Shown one piece after another: positions 43,371 through 56,000 of a stretch of 64,000 nucleotides of DNA; the first letter of the stretch is position 1; the number at the start of each line of letters is the position of its first letter. The stretch lies in NCBI RefSeq assembly GCF_003573695.1, contig NC_039359.1:189122813-189186812 (forward strand), read 5' to 3'. Position numbers and translations under genes: made by a program. The notes below the pieces were generated by a model. The model did no database searches. It saw nothing but the letters and a program-made list of their open reading frames with translations, and was not told where the DNA came from. The DNA is from Papaver somniferum (Eukaryota; Streptophyta; Magnoliopsida; Ranunculales; Papaveraceae).

Positions 43371-46097
43371 AAATGAAATTGGATTAACAAAATGTGTTTA
43401 AACCTAAAATCCACCCTGAGAAGATTGATATGAAATTGAAAATTGATCTTGCAACCGAGAGATTAATCTCCCGCTATGGTCGCCTGTTGTTTATGGGTGA
43501 AAACTGATTCTGCTGTTTTTGGTAATTTGGGGTGTGTTGATGAGAAACGAGTTCAAGACCTAAACAAATGCACTGCACGGGAGTGATTTTAGGTTCGATA
43601 AATCAATCTATAAGACTCTGGACTAAACCAAGAAATGGCCATTCCAGATTCAATTCGGTCACAAGGTCAAGGAGAAGGGTTGATCTTAGGAAGGGAAGCG
43701 AAGAAGGTGTTGAGATTGTGAAGGTGTTGGCAGTTTATGACTTGTATCAGAATGTTGAACTGGCTTGCACAATGTAAGCTATCAGTTCTGGGTGTTTTCT
43801 GAATACTGTGACAACACTTGGTTTTTCTGTGTTTGAAAATAGGTCGGAGAACCTATTTATACAATTCATTGAGCGCAATCCTCATATCGTAGGAAGTGGA
43901 GGAGGTGAAGTGATTGAGTAGTGGGGTCGTGTATGGGTGGTGATTGTCACACGATCACATATTTTCCCACTTCCCTCATCACTATTAACCGTCCACCCTT
44001 TCCTGACACGTTCTTGTAATGGCGCGTTGTACGCTGCACGCTGTAAGCCGCCAGAAAAATACCCCAGTAAGTATCCCCCAGCTTGTGACATGCTTGATGT
44101 CTCGAATGAGCGGATCGTGGGACCCACCGCAGGGAATAGCATACGACGCTATTAAGTTAAATAACTACGTTATTTAAGAAATCGATATTCATGAAATATC
44201 GTGTATGCTCGATGCATGTAATGCATCGTTTTCACGCAAGCAACTCAAAACAATCGATATACATGAAGCATCGTTGTTTTAAAGCTTGACTCAATAAGTC
44301 GCGGATTAAGCGTCTTAAAAAAGCATCATGTCCAACCATCTCCGAGTGATCGTTTGGGGGCCGCATGGGCGAGCCATCCCCTGGTCGATTACTCCCTGTG
44401 GCAGAGTGGTGGATGATGATCATCGAGGTGCTTCACTGGTTGCCTAGTTTTTAACCTAGTCTGTCCGACCAAGCTGGAAAAGTTGGAAGGATGAGATGGT
44501 TTACGGCATATATTTGCGACCGTTAATGGAATTTTAGCGTTTTTAATAGGTGCGCAAGCATCCCTCTTTGGCTTAACCGAATCCACACATGGGTGCCGAT
44601 TTTGGGTGAATCGTTTGGGCATGCGTGAATATGGCTCTCCATCGTGCATGTCTCCCCTTCTTGATCCCATGAATATTCGATCTTGGCCACTCAATTTGAC
44701 CGGAAAAGATGAGTGGTCGTGATTGATTTGCGACATAAACGTGTTGCCGCAAAAGAATAAAAGGCCGCGTGGAATGCCACTTTGGGGCGTGCGTTTCTAG
44801 GTGCCAGGTCCTAGTATGCCTAAGCCGGTTGGCCATATTCAAAGGTGGGCCCACAGTGATCACGTTGACACTCTTGGGACCTCTTAAGTCTATATCTACA
44901 CCCTCCGTCCAGGATGTCAAAGATGGATGGTCGTGATCGAACTACGACAGATATGCATCACCGCAAAACCCTAATTAGGGTTTTGAAACAGTCACGTACA
45001 CGTGACTTTGGCCAAACGGTTTGGCGAGCTATGCTTCTCCTTTGGAGAGACCGATCGTGTGGGGTCCACATCGGGCTGACCGTGAACATATGTGCACCTT
45101 CCTGATGGTCTTAGGCGCGATCTAAGCCATCCAAATATGCTGGCTAAGTTGGATGGTTGTGATCGATTTAAGACACTAGTGGACTTCTGCGACCCTTGAA
45201 AGCATCATGCTTGCCATGTTTTGAGCAAACGTTCATTGCTCCATGACCATGTAGTGAGCAAATCGATTGAGTAAGGGTAGAGTGGTCCTGCCAACTTGTG
45301 TATTAGCGCTTCGCCAATCATTCATGGGATGATCTAATCCGTCCAACTAGGCTGGCGAAGTTGGAAGGGTATGATAGCTTTTGAGACCGTTTTCTACGGT
45401 CTTGGCTCATTCGAGCTTGGTTTTACGCAGCGCAGTCGCTCACGTTCGGATCAACGTTTGAAGTGCTCTTAAATGAGCAACATGGGGATCGATAAACTAG
45501 AGGATGGGTGGGCCTGTCGGTGGTTGCTACGGTGATCGCCCGATCCTGCTAGGAGTAAGCTATGTTTGTTAAATCATGCGACCAATTTGTGTGGTCGTGA
45601 TTGTTTCTGAGACTGACATTAACATTCTAGATTTTCTTTAAGAATAAATGTGTGTTTAATAACACTAACTTTAATTAAAGTGCATGAACACATATCGATC
45701 TCTTTGTCAGAGAGATGTAACTCGTATGAGTATTTTTTGTACAGATCTCAATACTAACACTTCGGGAGATTCATGCTACTCTTCTGAGAGTGAGCATTGA
45801 TCGTCATGTCATGTCAGCATTGAGAGTTATAATGGGAACATAGCACGACAAAATATCAGGCGAGTCATGCATTAGTTAATAATGCTGGCATAAAATAGGA
45901 TTCACATAATACTTGGGGTTACTACTGTGCGCACCATTCTGAATGAATCTCATATATACTGAGTTTGTTCAGTACATGTGTAAGTAAAGAGGTTTTAGCA
46001 CTCATCACTTTCAAATGGCCTTTATTCCTTTGCAGGATCATGGTGCTAAATATAGGGTTTTACGATTTTGACCCCGAACTAAAAACCACCATCAACA
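43371..46097 (-). mobile_element. Minus-strand gypsy LTR region with leader, carrying a ~220-bp array
   Basis: The right end, complement from about 46095, starts TTGATGGTGGTTTTTAGTTC, a start I associate with plant gypsy LTRs. The left part (43440-43680) is the reverse complement of the leader at 49125-49350 of the plus-strand element (AGATTAATCTC[TC]CGGTTGCAA, GCACGGGAGTG). Copia LTR pieces abut both sides. Most of it is LTR-like without ORFs of interest. It may be an LTR plus the beginning of an internal region after a deletion. Confidence 0.6.
44290..45640. repeat. Tandem array, ~220-bp period, about six degenerate units
   Basis: The motif GGATGGTTGTGATCGATTT and variants occurs at about 44487, 44711, 44925, 45151, 45363 and 45591, giving spacings of 224, 214, 226, 212 and 228. 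Before each one is a version of CCGTCCAACTAGGCTGGCGA and AAGTTGGA, and after each one GCGAC or GAGAC. Units are divergent from each other. Confidence 0.78.
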
Positions 46098-46162
46098 AAA
46101 GTATATTGGAGTTAGTCCATACAGATTGCTAATCGAAATATTGGGTGAGGTTGTTAGACCCC
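46098..46162 (+). mobile_element. Copia LTR 3' end fragment
   Basis: AAAGTATATTGGAGTTAGTC then CATACAGATTGCTAATCGAA and GTTGTTAGACCCC match the ends of the copia LTRs at 52812-52878 and 59755-59815. With 43258-43370 it brackets the minus-strand region. Confidence 0.85.
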
Positions 46163-49100
46163 TGATCATGATACTGCATGTTTCTGACTCGACTTCAGGA
46201 ACGCATGTGATGATTTGTGTTTTTACGATTCGTGAACCGTTTTCACGATCTCTGTTCGAGTACCTCTCAGAGCCACAATGAATATGATTCTCGAAAGGCC
46301 TCCCACTTGCTGAGTGTTCGATGCTGCGCATTTCATCGTGCCTCTCTATATAGAAGAATGATTGGGAGGTCCTCCATACATAATTGTTTGTTGAGATGGT
46401 AAAACGCCATCAAGACGTCGGCGACACTTGTTGTTCCCTGACTACATAGAGAGACCTGCCTCTACATAGAAGAAAGATTGGGCGGTCCTCCATACATAAT
46501 TGTTTGTTGAGAGGGAAAAACGCCTTCAGGAAGTCGACGACACTCATTCGATGTTCCCTGACTATGTAGAGAGACCGTGTATAGATTCAGGCGGTTCTCC
46601 ATACATAATTGTTTGTTGTGAGGGAAAAACGCCTTCAGGACGTTAACAACGCTGCACGTTGTTCCCTGACTATGCACCTTTCAGAACGAGTATGATGCTT
46701 CAACTATCTCATATCTCGATTCTATAATAGATTAATTCTATTGTGACATTCACTATTGAATTCCTAGAAGATAATCTATTTTATCTCATTACTCCGATTC
46801 CATGGTCGAATCCATGGCCGATCCCATGGAATGGTAATAGCTAATTTTATTATTCCGAATCCATAGTTGAATGCACGGCTGATCTTGTGGATTGATAATA
46901 AATAACTATTCATCTTTATTACTCAGTTTCATGAATAATTCTCCACTGGATTTCATAAATTAGTAATGAATACTCAACAACTGAGAGTCTGACCGTCATC
47001 GAGTAAGTCCTGAGAAAATGGTGCGTGTGTACTCGAAAAATAATGCACAAACGAGCACCCAAACACACGAACGAACTATCAAAAAATGGACGAACGAGCG
47101 ACCCATGGAAATAAAACAATAATTAATAAAATAAGGAAAGGCGTGAGGCCGGGCCCACCGGACGGCTGGTCATGCCGTGGACGGTCCCTCCCTTATTTTA
47201 TTTTCACTAATATTTTTATTTTCTCTCTCATCTCACAGAGATTCCCTCATCTCACATAGTTTCCGTCACTTGAGCAAACTCCCTCGTTTGTGAGAAACTC
47301 TTGGGTTTCCATGCTTTCATCGAACAAAAATAGGGAAAAGGTGTCACGGGACCGGGCTACCTAGCCGGCCGGCCATGCCCTAGCCTTGACCGGTCCCACA
47401 CCTCCCAATTCCTTATTTTCACATATTATTATTTCCATCATCTCATGGAACTCTATCGTTTGACCGAAAACCCTAGTTTTTCAATATTTTCTCAAATATT
47501 GCTCAAACCATGGAAAAGCCAAAAGGTCAAACGGTCATACGACCTACCACATGCTTCCCACGTCAAAATTAAAATATTATTTTAATATTTTCAAATTTAT
47601 CTGTCGCACGAGCAAAGTTCTTTTGCTCACTCGAGCAAAATTTAAGAGTTTCAGTCAAGATCAAACTCTTCTGAAAATTCAAAATATTGCTCGAACGCTC
47701 GTCAGAAGATAACAAAACTCTCATGACTGAGACACGGACACCGTGGTGACACAAGCATGATGCCTTGACCGACCAAGGTCATCCCTAAGGCTTGCAAGGA
47801 GCCGGTCCCACACATTCTTACGGTTTTGACCTAATTTGCTTGCTCAAATTGGGTCCAAACTCTCTTCAACCAACTTGGGACTCGCTCAAACGACTGGCAG
47901 CCGGTCCTACAAATACCAAGGTTCGGTCCCATGCCTCCTTGGTCGGTGTCTCATCTCTCCACAGTTAGGTTTTACTGCCTAACACTCACTCGAGCACTAT
48001 TCTAATAAATAATCAACACTAGCATTTTATCATTCTTTCACCAGCCGGTCAACAAAGGACCCTGGAGCATTCTCAGTCGAGCACTTGGGAACCACATGGT
48101 CGTCCATCATCCCATGTGGTCGGTCCCTCCTTTACTCAATAGCCTGTTTTCAGTAATTCATCAATTGACGAACAATTGATCGAAAAATAAGGGTTTCGAA
48201 CAAACGCTCGTTGAATCATAATTCTGAGTAGTTCAAACACTAATAATTTTATGATTGATTCAGCAATCAACATCTAAATTAATTATATAATATTCGGCCC
48301 TGCCAATATTTTAATTAATTATTATTTGGTCATACTACTAATAATATCGAATGAGGAATACTTGCTTAATTGCTTGAATATTGATCCAACTATCAATATT
48401 CAGTAATTCACTGAACAAGCAATACTCGCTCGATTTCTCAAATCTTGATCCATCTATCAATCGACTGAGCAATACTTGCTCAGACGCTTGATTCATATAT
48501 TTATATTTAGTAATTTATCGATTAGTTACTGGAGTAATATTTACTCAGACTATCACATTCATTTGTCCTAGCAGACGCACGATCCATGAGTCATAGAGCA
48601 TTCGATTATCATGGTCCACTAAACAAAACTTAGACCCGTCGTCTAAATAAATCAAATGACTGACTAGTCAAATCCACGTTCATGAAACAATCAATCACGT
48701 CACATGGGGGATATCCATTAGGGTTTGGACTGACGGCCTACAACACATGTGTTGATCCACGATGAGAAATGTGAGTAAGTCGTGCAAGCAGTTGAGGTAG
48801 TTAGTAAAGTAGTGGGTTGACAATTAATCAACCCTCTCACGTAGGAGGAATTAGTGAAACCACGATTTTACACTTTCCGACAATATAAATAAGTCTCTGA
48901 GTCCATGATACGACAAGTACGAAAAACACATAGAAAATCCACGAGATACTGAACAGACAATCCATCGTCTAACCAAGAATCATCATGTGAGAAACACTAT
49001 GTCAATCACTCAGACTTATTCATCATTTTCAGAAACCCACAACACATTCACAAATCACCATTGATCTCACACACTTCTCAGATTCCCTCCTACCGATCAA

Positions 49101-49311
49101 CCCTCTTCCCTCTTTGTGACCGAATTAACTCTGGAACGGCCATTGACTTGGTTTAGGACGGAGTCCTATAGATTGATATCTCGAACTTAAAAGCACTCCC
49201 GTGCAATGCATCTGTTTGAGGATAGGCAGTTTTCTCGATTGAGGAGTCTTCGATCGCTCGATCGTCTCTTCATTCACTAAAAAACCAGCGAACCGTTTTC
49301 CCCCATCTACA
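46163..49311 (+). mobile_element. Plus-strand gypsy LTR or LTR-like region
   Basis: It lies directly before the primer site at 49315, and the base pair CA at 49310-49311 suits an LTR end. There is no ORF of interest. Repeats inside include GCCGGTCCCACA words (47.1-47.9 kb), ACTTGCTCGA/CTATCAATATTC words (48.3-48.5 kb) and the 46.35-46.68 kb array. The left boundary is inferred only from where the copia match ends. Confidence 0.55.
46347..46675 (+). repeat. Three tandem units of ~108-116 bp
   Basis: Units begin at about 46360, 46476 and 46584 (GATTGGGAGGTCCTCC, GATTGGGCGGTCCTCC, GATTCAGGCGGTTCTCC). Each contains CATACATAATTGTTTGTTG, AAACGCC[AT]TCA and TGTTCCCTGACTA. Confidence 0.92.
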
Positions 49312-49314
49312 GAT

Positions 49315-49332
49315 TGGCGTCCACAGTGGGAC
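49315..49332 (+). other. Primer binding site-like sequence
   Basis: TGGCGTCCACAGTGGGAC, three bases after the likely LTR end. The tRNA is not assigned with certainty. Confidence 0.6.
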
Positions 49333-49368
49333 ATTAATCTCTCGGTTGCAATCTCAAATTTCACAAAT

Positions 49369-49743
49369 ATGGCTGGTCTTAGGTCTGGGTTAGTCACAAG
49401 TCCCAATACAAACGATGCTAGCACTAGCAACAACACCAATGATGGTATCCTGGAAACCATTCCTGCTTCCAATAATGGTGGTGATATCACTCCTCCTCAA
49501 ACCAACATCGAAGGCCATCCCATGTTCGTTCGCTACCTTGAGGAAGTCAGAGAAAATCCACCCACCATAGCGGATCTCATGAAGTTGCAAGAGACTCTCG
49601 CCAAAATTCAGGTTGACATGGCTGCAACACAGAAAGAGCTGTGTAATTATCTCAAAACTCTCACCGAAAAGATGTCAGAGAAAACTCAAGAGAAAGCAAA
49701 AGCCAAAGAAACAACTTCATCTAAGTCACTCAAATCAGTGTAG
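49369..49743 (+). pseudogene. Gypsy Gag, N-terminal part
   Basis: The start MAGLRSGLVTSPNTNDASTS lies 37 bases after the primer site. A low-complexity N/S-rich N-terminus leads to RYLEEVRENPPTIADLMKLQ and a Lys/Glu-rich helix. The frame stops at 49741-49743. Coding sequence in other frames continues to 49865 and again from 61000, the other side of the solo LTR, where the Retrotrans_gag domain lies. Gag forms the particle coat. Confidence 0.75.
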
Positions 49744-49860
49744 TAGACGATGATGAAGTCTACAAGGATGCAGATAACCCACCAACAAAGGAACCTGCAG
49801 GCTTCATCACTCATGAGACCTGGAATGCTTCATGGAGGATCGAGGAAAAGACAAGACACC

Positions 49861-49865
49861 ATCTG
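49861..49865. repeat. Target duplication ATCTG, left
   Basis: Identical to 60995-60999, on the far side of the solo LTR. Confidence 0.9.
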
Positions 49866-50441
49866 TGGTGCTCGTCGTTTACGCGACAAATTAATTACTT
49901 CTTTTCACACAATTAACTGGTAATATAATGGCAAGGAGTTCGTTCCCACGAAGAGCAGGGAGATTTTAGCTGTCAAAAAGTAACTGAAAGTTTTTTTTTT
50001 AGATGTTAATCAAAGTAACTAATAAAACGAAAATAATAAATATTGGTTTAAATTAATAAGGAGAAAGATGATTAGGAAATCATTCACCGTCACTGAACCG
50101 AAGCTTAATTAAATAGAAGTTTATCTCTTTTTAAATTTATATTGTTACCAACCGTAGAATATCAATAAGCTCTGCTATCCCCCGGATTCCTACTGTCACT
50201 GGATACGGAAGCGCTCGACTACCAGCTTCTATCCAACTAACCCAACAAGAATAATCTCTCCAGGTGTAAGTTAGTCGATGCTTTACACTATGTGAATCAG
50301 GTTGATCCCAGCATCATAAGCATAGGCTCGGCCTGCTTATTAGTGTTATCTTTACACACAATTGTTTAACAAAATCCCTCTGTCAGCTCTTGCAATTTAC
50401 TACTTGCTTATAAAGTTGATGTGACAATTACTCGTAGCACA

Positions 50442-52886
50442 TGTTAGAGCATTGTTCGGTCGAACTCGCATGCGTTGCTATCTCAAGCATGTTTGTCAAT
50501 GTTAGTAATCAAAACTATAAGTCTTGATTTCTAGTCTATTATAACTAAGTCTCGGACTAGGATAGAAAGTGTAGTTGAGCTTAAGGACTTCATGGCGATT
50601 CATCATAAAAGTAGCAGAACTACTCAAGGAACCGGTGGAACTTCTCGACAAAAATGTATGTGAAGACTTGAACTTATCTATCACTCAAAAGTTTATCTAC
50701 TCTATCTCCTACTCTTTGAGACAAGAAGTCGTATGCTATATATATAGACTTGGATTATACACATTTGGTATTTCGAGCCGAGTATACCTCGCTTATCTAT
50801 ATCTCGAAATATGTGTTGGTAAGCTTTTCGCTTCGATCAAGTTTATCTTTACCTAGTGACGAAAGTCATGATATGTTTCAATCATCTTGAAAATTTCTTT
50901 GACGAGAAATGGTGTAACAACCGTATAACGCCCTCTAAGAATGTTTCAATAATTGAAATGAGATTTTAGATTATATAACCAATGGTGGACATAAGCATTG
51001 TTATGGAAACACATTTATGTATAAGTCTTATTCCTTGAAACAAAGTTTGTGAACTTTTTGATCAAGAGAAACGGAAGAATGACGTGAGCCATGTCCGCGA
51101 ACTGCCGAAGTTATCAAACCCGATAATTTTTGCTGGAGTTGACAAACTACTTGCGTGAAGCTATGTCCGTGAACTGGCGAAGTTCTCATACCCGAAAATT
51201 TCTGTTGGAGTTTGTAAACTCTGCCCGGTAACTTAAGTCCGCGAACCTAGTCTGCGAACTTGAGAAGGTTATATATCTGAAGATGATTTCTGAACTTAAA
51301 CTTAAAATGACTAAGGAATACAGTTTGCAAACCGTGGCTATAAAAGTTCATGAACCGATTCAAGTGAATCAAATCATCTTTGCTTCAATTGTGTCTTGTG
51401 TAGTACATAAGATTTTCTTGCAATTGAACAACTCTCGAACTAGTTCATTTGAAGTCATTTGAACTAGTTATGGTGAAGAAGAACATGGTTGATATGAAAT
51501 GCTCATATGTCTAACCATTTGGTTAACTATTGTAGAACCAACAAGTGCATACGTTTGGGTACGGTTAACAAACCTAGAAGCGTGCATTGTCAAGTGTATG
51601 CAACAAGCTAAGTACTCTATCTAACGGTTGAGAAACATTAGTTTGAATCTAAATCAGGTTTTCATCTAACGATGAATATTGAATGCTTTGTTTCTAAGCT
51701 AACATTGATTATAAACCCTGATTTTGAAAGACTATATAAAGGAAACATCTAGTATTGTACAAAACTAATCCCCACACCTTACGTGTGATACTAGTTTGCG
51801 TGCTAGAGTCGATTCTCCATTAACCTTTAGTTTTCTTCTTCTAAAACCAGGTTAACGACTTAAAGACTTCATTGGGATTGTGAAGCCAGACCGATACTAC
51901 TTTTATCGTAGTTGTGTGATCTGATCTTGCATCTTCTATCGTACGAGTAAAATCAGATTGATTGGCTTGAGATTGATATCTCCGATAGGCAAGATATAAA
52001 AAGTAATCACAAACATCTTCATCTCATTGTTTGTGATTCTGTAACATCTTGTTTCGGTACCATACAATTAAGATTGTTGTGAGGTGATTGATAACTCTAG
52101 GCTGTTCTTCGGGAATATAAGACCGGATTATCAATTGGTTCCTGTTCACCTTGATTATTATCAAAAGACGGAACAAAACCTTTAGGGTTTATCTTTGGGA
52201 GACAGAATGATCCTTTGATAGACTTGTCTTTGTAATACAAATTTGTTTATTGTCAAAGCCTGCGATTTTTGGTGGTAGCAACTCTTAGTTGTGGGTGAGA
52301 TCAGCTAAGGGAATCAAGTGCGCAGTATCCTGCTGGGATCAGAGGCGTAGGATCATAACTGTACCTTGGATCAGTGGGAGATTGATTGGGGTTCAAATAC
52401 AGTACAGTCCGAAGTTAGCTTGGAGTAGGCTAGTGTTTATAGCGGCTTAATATAGTGTGTGTTCAATCTGGACTAGGTCCCGGGGTTTTTCTGCATTTGC
52501 GGTTTCCTCGTTAATAAAATTTCTGGTGTCTGTGTTATTTCAATTTCTGCATTATATTGTTATATCTTTATAATTTAAATAATACAGGTTGTGCGTTAGA
52601 TCATCAATTAGAGTAATCCAACCTTTGGTTGTTGATTGTCATTGATTGATCCTTGGACATTGTTCTTTGGTACCATCCAAGTTATTCCTTGTGTTTGATT
52701 AAAGACTCGCTGATTTCTATTAGCTCGAGTAAATCAAAACAAGAGAGAGATATTAACTCCTTGATATACTTTAAGCTAGATTGAGTCTGACTATCTAGTT
52801 GATTCTCTAGCAAAGTATATTGGAGTTAGTCCATACGGATTGCTAATCGAAGTATTGGGTGGTGTTGTTAGACCCCCTCTTTTTCA
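50442..52886 (+). mobile_element. 5' LTR of the Sirevirus-type copia element (2445 bp)
   Basis: Starts TGTTAGAGCATTGTTCGGTC and ends CTTTTTCA. It contains GTCCGCGAAC-type words near 51090-51250, promoter-like TATATAAAGG near 51733 and ACTAATCCCCACACC. It closely matches 57370-59825. Confidence 0.95.
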
Positions 52887-52887
52887 A

Positions 52888-52902
52888 TTGGTATCAAAGC
52901 TG
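52888..52902 (+). other. Primer binding site, initiator-Met tRNA type
   Basis: TTGGTATCAAAGCTGG, immediately inside the 5' LTR. It differs from the canonical TGGTATCAGAGC by one base (A for G). Confidence 0.9.
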
Positions 52903-53042
52903 GAAAACTCGTTCAAGACCTTAAAAAGTCTGTGTTCGTAGCGATCTGACTATATGGACCATAAATCTCAATTGAAGCTTCACCAGGTTTAAAAACCAAC
53001 CGTAGAAAAAAGTCTGATAAACTGGCTACTCTTCAAAAAGGG

Positions 53043-56000
53043 TTGGATGAACATATCCAGATCAACTATGGTCTTGTTGTAGAAATTGCAATTCTTAAGG
53101 ATTTGATATCTGGTAATAGTCCCTTGGTGAATCTGAGAAGCTCCAGTTGTTCTTCTTTAAAGAATAGTCGTAAATCAGATAGTAATCAACGACCGGTTGT
53201 TGTGAAAACTGATATGACTAGGAACCACTCAGACAAAGTTCAAGGTTTTGGCCCGTATTGTTTTTATGATTCCTCCAATCACCTTCAACAAGTTTGTATG
53301 TCGTTTCAAAAGAGTCTGAATATTGCAAGTAATCTTTGTAAGAAAACTGAACAACTTTTTGATACTCTGAAAGGACATACAAAACTATCAGGAAACTCTA
53401 AACAGAGAAGTACTAATAGTATGGGTGCCTTTGCTTTAAGATCTATGTCTCCTTTTCAATGGTTTCTTGATAGTGGATGTAGTAGACATATGACAGGTGA
53501 TCTCACATGGTTTGTTTCGTCTATTGTCTATGAAGAAGGTCCTGTAACGTTTGGAGATGGGATTTGTTGCTACATCAGAAAGAAGGGAACGATCAAACTT
53601 CCCGGTGTTCCATAAATCCATGATGTAGTATACATAAAAGGTATGACTGCTAATCTTCTTTCTATTAGTCAAATTTGTGACAAAGGCCATCGAGTTGTCT
53701 TCAATGCAAATGGATGTGACATTGTAGACAAAATTGGGAAAGGATTTTTTCAAGGAATTCGTGGTAAAAACAACTGCTATCTACTTGATACTCAGTTTAG
53801 CAACTGTTGCAATTTGACTAAGGTGGAATCTACGCATCTTTGGCACGAGCATTTTGGTCACATCAATTATCGTCTTCTAACTAAGATCATTAACAAAAAA
53901 CTTGTTAGAGGCATTCCCAAAATCAATGCAAAGATTGAAGGTGTATGTGGTGCCTGTCAAAAGGGTAAGCAAACGAAAGTTCACCACAAATCATCTCGAG
54001 ATATTCTCACTAAAGCTCCACTTGATTTAATTCATATGGATCTCTTTGGACCAATTCAACAACCCACTGTTACTGGTAAGAAGTATGCTTTAGTTATGGT
54101 ATATTTTTACACCAGATTCACTTGGGTTGCATTTCTATCTCATAAGAATGAAACTCTTGGTGAATTCCAGATTATTGTAAAAGGATCCAGAACGAACAAG
54201 GTCGCAAACTAAAGAAAATTAGAAGCGATCGTGGAACTGAATTCAAAGACACCAAGGTATTTGAATTCTGTGACGAACTGGGGATCATTCAACAATACTC
54301 ACTACCTATCACACCTCAAGCTAATGGAGTTGCTGAAATAAAGAATATGAATATTCAGGAAATGGCCAGGATAATGCTCCATAACAAAAACTTACCATTA
54401 ATATTTTTGGGAGAAGTTATTTTTACAGCATGTTACTTGATCAACCGTGTGTATTTACGGTCTAAAACCCTTAACACTCCTTATGAGTTGTGGTACGGAA
54501 GAAAACCCAACCTACACTATCTCAGGGTGTTTGGAAGTAAGTGTTATATTATGAAAGATCGAGAACAGAAAGGGAAATTCGACACCAAAAGTGATGAATG
54601 TATCTTTCTTGGCTATGCTTCTGATAGTCGTGGTTTTCGAGTGTTTAATCTCAGAACACAAGTCATGATGGAATCTTCTAATGTTATCATCGACGACATT
54701 AGTAAATTTCTTCAGGATAATCCTCCTGCTGAATTGCCTCCAACCGAGACAATTGAGAAAGTCAAAGAAATTCCAGAATCAGTCGAAGTTATCCCAACGG
54801 TTACTGATCCTGACATTTCTAGTGACGAGGAGAAGAGCACTGATCAAGCCATTCCTGGCGAATAAGAACATGTCCCTCTATGACATCTCTGGGTTCAAAG
54901 GAATCATGATCCCAACAATATTATTGGAGGAAGAGATTCTACATCCAAAACAAGAGGACAACTTCAATATATGTGCAATTTTGGTTGTTATCTTTCACAA
55001 GTAGAACCAAGGAATATTGATGAAGCTCTGAATGATCCCTTTTGGGTGAATGCAATGCATGAAGAGTTAAATCAATTCAAAGACAAGATGTGTGGGAACT
55101 TGAACCTTGTCCCTCCAATATCAAAATTGTTGGTACCAAATGGATATTCAAGAATAAGTCTGATGAATTTGGCACGATTGTCAGAAACAAAGCTAGACTT
55201 GTCGCTCAAGGGTATTCACAGATTGAAGGGATTGACTTTGAAGAGACCTTTTCTCCTGTGGAACGCCTTGAGTCCATTCGTCTTTTGTTATCTCATGCTT
55301 GTTTTCTTAAGGTTAAGATGTTTCAAATGGACATAAAATCCGTATTCCTAAACGGAATTTTAAAGGAGGAAGTCTATGTCGCTCAACCTAAGGGGTTTGA
55401 AAACCCTGATTTCCCAGATCATGTGCTAAAACTCAAAAAGGCATTGTATGGGTTGAAACAAGCACCTAGAGCCTGGTTTGAAAAACTTACCACTTCTCTC
55501 ATTAGAAATTTTTTTTTCAAGAGGCGGAGCTGATAAAACTTTGTTTACCAAATGGAGTGGGAAAGATGTGGTTATTGCTCAAATCTATGTAGATGATATC
55601 ATCTATGGATCAACTTCTTAAAAATTTGCAAAGGACTTCCAAGTCTCTCTTGATAAGGAATTTGAAATGAGCAATGTTGGTGAACTAAAATTATTAGTAG
55701 GATTAAAAATTCAACAACATAAGGATATAATCTACTTATCCCAAGAGAAGTATGCTCGAGACCTTGTGACAATGTTCGGTCTGAATAAATCTTCACCAAA
55801 ATTGACACCGATGCCCACTACTGGTAAACTACATAGATACGAGAAAGGATCAAAAGTTGTATCGATCTATTATTGGTAGCCTTTTGTATCTTATATCCAC
55901 TAGACCTGATATTTGTTTCAGTGTTGATTGTTGTGCCAGGTTTCAGGCAAATCCAAAGGAATCTCATCTTGCAGCTGTAAAAAGGATCATTCGATATATT

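Noticed and set aside
44389..44920. Two overlapping minus-strand ORFs of 115 codons
   Set aside because: They lie within the ~220-bp array and repeat with it; composition is that of the LTR, with no domain.
43371..46097. Complete solo LTR
   Set aside because: The left part matches a post-primer-site leader and not an LTR end, so it is not a clean solo LTR, and no target duplication was found.
52888..52902. Possible tRNA gene fragment
   Set aside because: Only the 3'-end complement is present, right inside an LTR: a primer binding site. No cloverleaf found here or elsewhere.
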